Source of the DNA: a virus
Strand: one strand, 5' to 3'
Length of the DNA: 23,391 nt
Virus record (IMG/VR): IMGVR_UViG_3300028393_000344
Coordinates: 1 to 23,391 of that record
The notes beneath the pieces are model-generated. The model was not told the origin of the DNA and ran no database searches. It saw only the letters and a program-made list of their open reading frames with translations. Shown here in pieces: positions 22,379 through 23,391 of this stretch; position 1 is the stretch's first letter, and every line of letters begins with the position of its first letter. Both the position numbers and the translations under genes were made by a program.

Positions 22379-23391
22379 ATGCCGTTACAGAAGCTACAGC
22401 TAAGACCGGGGGTTAACCGGGAAAGCACGACCTACGCTAATGAGGGCGGGTGGTTTGAATCTGACAAGATCAGGTTCCGTTCCGGTCAGCCTGAAAAGAT
22501 CGGCGGCTGGACTAACTTGGCTACATCAACTGGTGGGGTGGTTAATACCTACAATGGTGTAAGCCGTGATATGAATAACTGGGTTACGCTGAACTACAGC
22601 AACCTGAACGGGGTAGGCACTAACCAGAAATACTATGTTGAGAACGGTGGGTTGTATCACGACGTTACCCCACTGACTGCGGCGTCTCCGGTATCTATTG
22701 GCGGGACTGGCCCGTTTGCCACTACCAGCGGCTCCAAGCTGGTTTTAGTTACTGTCTCAGCGCATGGTATATCCCCCGGCACTTGGGTTACATTCTCTGG
22801 CGCTGTAGCGGGCGGCGGTTTGACGCTTAATGGTGAGTTTGAAGCGGTTACTACCCCAACGGGCAATACGTTTACCATCATTAGCCCGACTGCGGCTACG
22901 TCTACAAGCGCCAATACTGGTGGAGCTTCTGTTGTTGCTAACTTCCAAATTGCCGCTGGCAGCGCCACTTACACTACTAGCAATGGTTGGGGCGCTGGCC
23001 CGTGGAACGGGGCTTATGGATGGGGCGATGCCTCTGCTACGGCAAACTCTATTGGCACACAGCTTCGGTTGTGGACTGCGGATAACTTTGGTCAGGACTT
23101 AATCTTTGCCCCGCGTGGTGGCGCTATTTACTACTGGGCTGTAGATACATCCACGTATGCACGGGCAGTGACACTGACAAGTTTGGCAACTACATACAAT
23201 GCAACAAACGGCCCATATACCCCGACAACTACGCTTGCTGTCATAGCCTCAGATGTTCAACGATTTGTCATAGCGTTTGGTTCAAACCCATACGTCCCCG
23301 GTAACTCAGCCACGACATTTGACCCGATGATTGTGCGTTGGTCTGACCAAGAAGATGCATACACATGGGTTCCTGCTGCAACCAATCAATC
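22379..23391 (+). CDS. Virion structural, hub-like protein, cut by right edge
   Basis: An open frame with no stop from ATG 22379 to the window end (at least 337 residues), one base after the endolysin stop and with AGGGG upstream. It begins MPLQKLQLRPGVNRESTTYA, then NEGGWFESDKIRFRSGQPEK and IGGW, a conserved start I recall from tail/virion proteins of aquatic phages. An inserted small beta domain (SAHGISPGTWVTFSGAVAGG, then LNGEF and NTFTI) is shared by many phage proteins. Repeated aromatic-Gly segments (LRLWTADNFGQDLIFAPRGG, then YYWAVD) suggest propeller-type blades. The gp10-like gene already supplies a hub, so this may be a second tail or fibre-attachment component. The C-terminal part lies outside the window. 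Confidence 0.85.
   Translation, partial: MPLQKLQLRPGVNRESTTYANEGGWFESDKIRFRSGQPEKIGGWTNLATSTGGVVNTYNGVSRDMNNWVTLNYSNLNGVGTNQKYYVENGGLYHDVTPLTAASPVSIGGTGPFATTSGSKLVLVTVSAHGISPGTWVTFSGAVAGGGLTLNGEFEAVTTPTGNTFTIISPTAATSTSANTGGASVVANFQIAAGSATYTTSNGWGAGPWNGAYGWGDASATANSIGTQLRLWTADNFGQDLIFAPRGGAIYYWAVDTSTYARAVTLTSLATTYNATNGPYTPTTTLAVIASDVQRFVIAFGSNPYVPGNSATTFDPMIVRWSDQEDAYTWVPAATNQ

Noticed and set aside
22657-23102. Several short frames on both strands near the right end
   Set aside because: They all lie within the long open frame from 22379 that runs off the window, which has clear family motifs.

Overview
The window is the virion-structure and lysis part of a double-stranded DNA tailed phage with a short-tailed (podovirus), P22-like plan. 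All credible genes lie on the + strand and are packed tightly, mostly with 1-8 base overlaps such as TAATG or ATGA. No intergenic stretch exceeds about 90 bases, so no gene-free stretch of 300 bases needs describing. I see no tRNA, CRISPR array, IS element, integrase, repressor or replication gene. Headful packaging and a Gram-negative host are inferred from the P22-type portal and gp4/gp10-like proteins, a GTA-type holin and a GH24 endolysin. From memory of the families, many of the small genes are typical of phages from freshwater, marine and Burkholderiales-like hosts. The host cannot be fixed from the sequence.

Layout. 1-2424: end of a large multidomain protein, a small basic protein, a probable small terminase and the large terminase. 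2424-5658: two tiny lysine-rich proteins (one of 48 aa), a conserved unknown, the P22-type portal and a DUF5856-like protein. 5667-9941: a host-recognition cassette with a small beta protein, a collar-type fibre with HxH motifs, a repeat-bearing fibre, a tandemly duplicated glycine-rich adhesin, an XkdW-like small protein and a conserved unknown. 9952-12518: paired inverted repeats, scaffold, P22-like coat, a strong terminator, a candidate decoration protein and a second strong terminator. 12529-14960: an AT-hook mini-protein and gp4-like and gp10-like tail proteins. 14960-16407: a beta-rich protein in the tail-needle position, a small beta protein and a cupin. 16404-20592: three probable DNA-ejection proteins. 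20680-22377: lysis cassette (small membrane protein, secreted Cys-rich protein, 3-TM holin, lysozyme). 22379 to the right edge: an open reading frame cut by the window end that looks like another virion hub protein.

How the genes work together: terminase packages DNA through the portal into a scaffold-built coat shell. gp4-like and gp10-like proteins and a plug close the portal. The fibre and glycine-rich proteins recognise the host. The ejection proteins leave with the DNA, and holin plus endolysin release progeny.

The most unusual points are the host-recognition cassette placed between portal and scaffold, palindromes over the scaffold ribosome-binding site, a marked fall in G+C over about 18.1-20.6 kb that starts inside one ejection gene, the internally duplicated glycine-rich adhesin, and a second hub-like protein beyond the lysis genes. 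I did not find a convincing new defence, retroelement or RNA system here.
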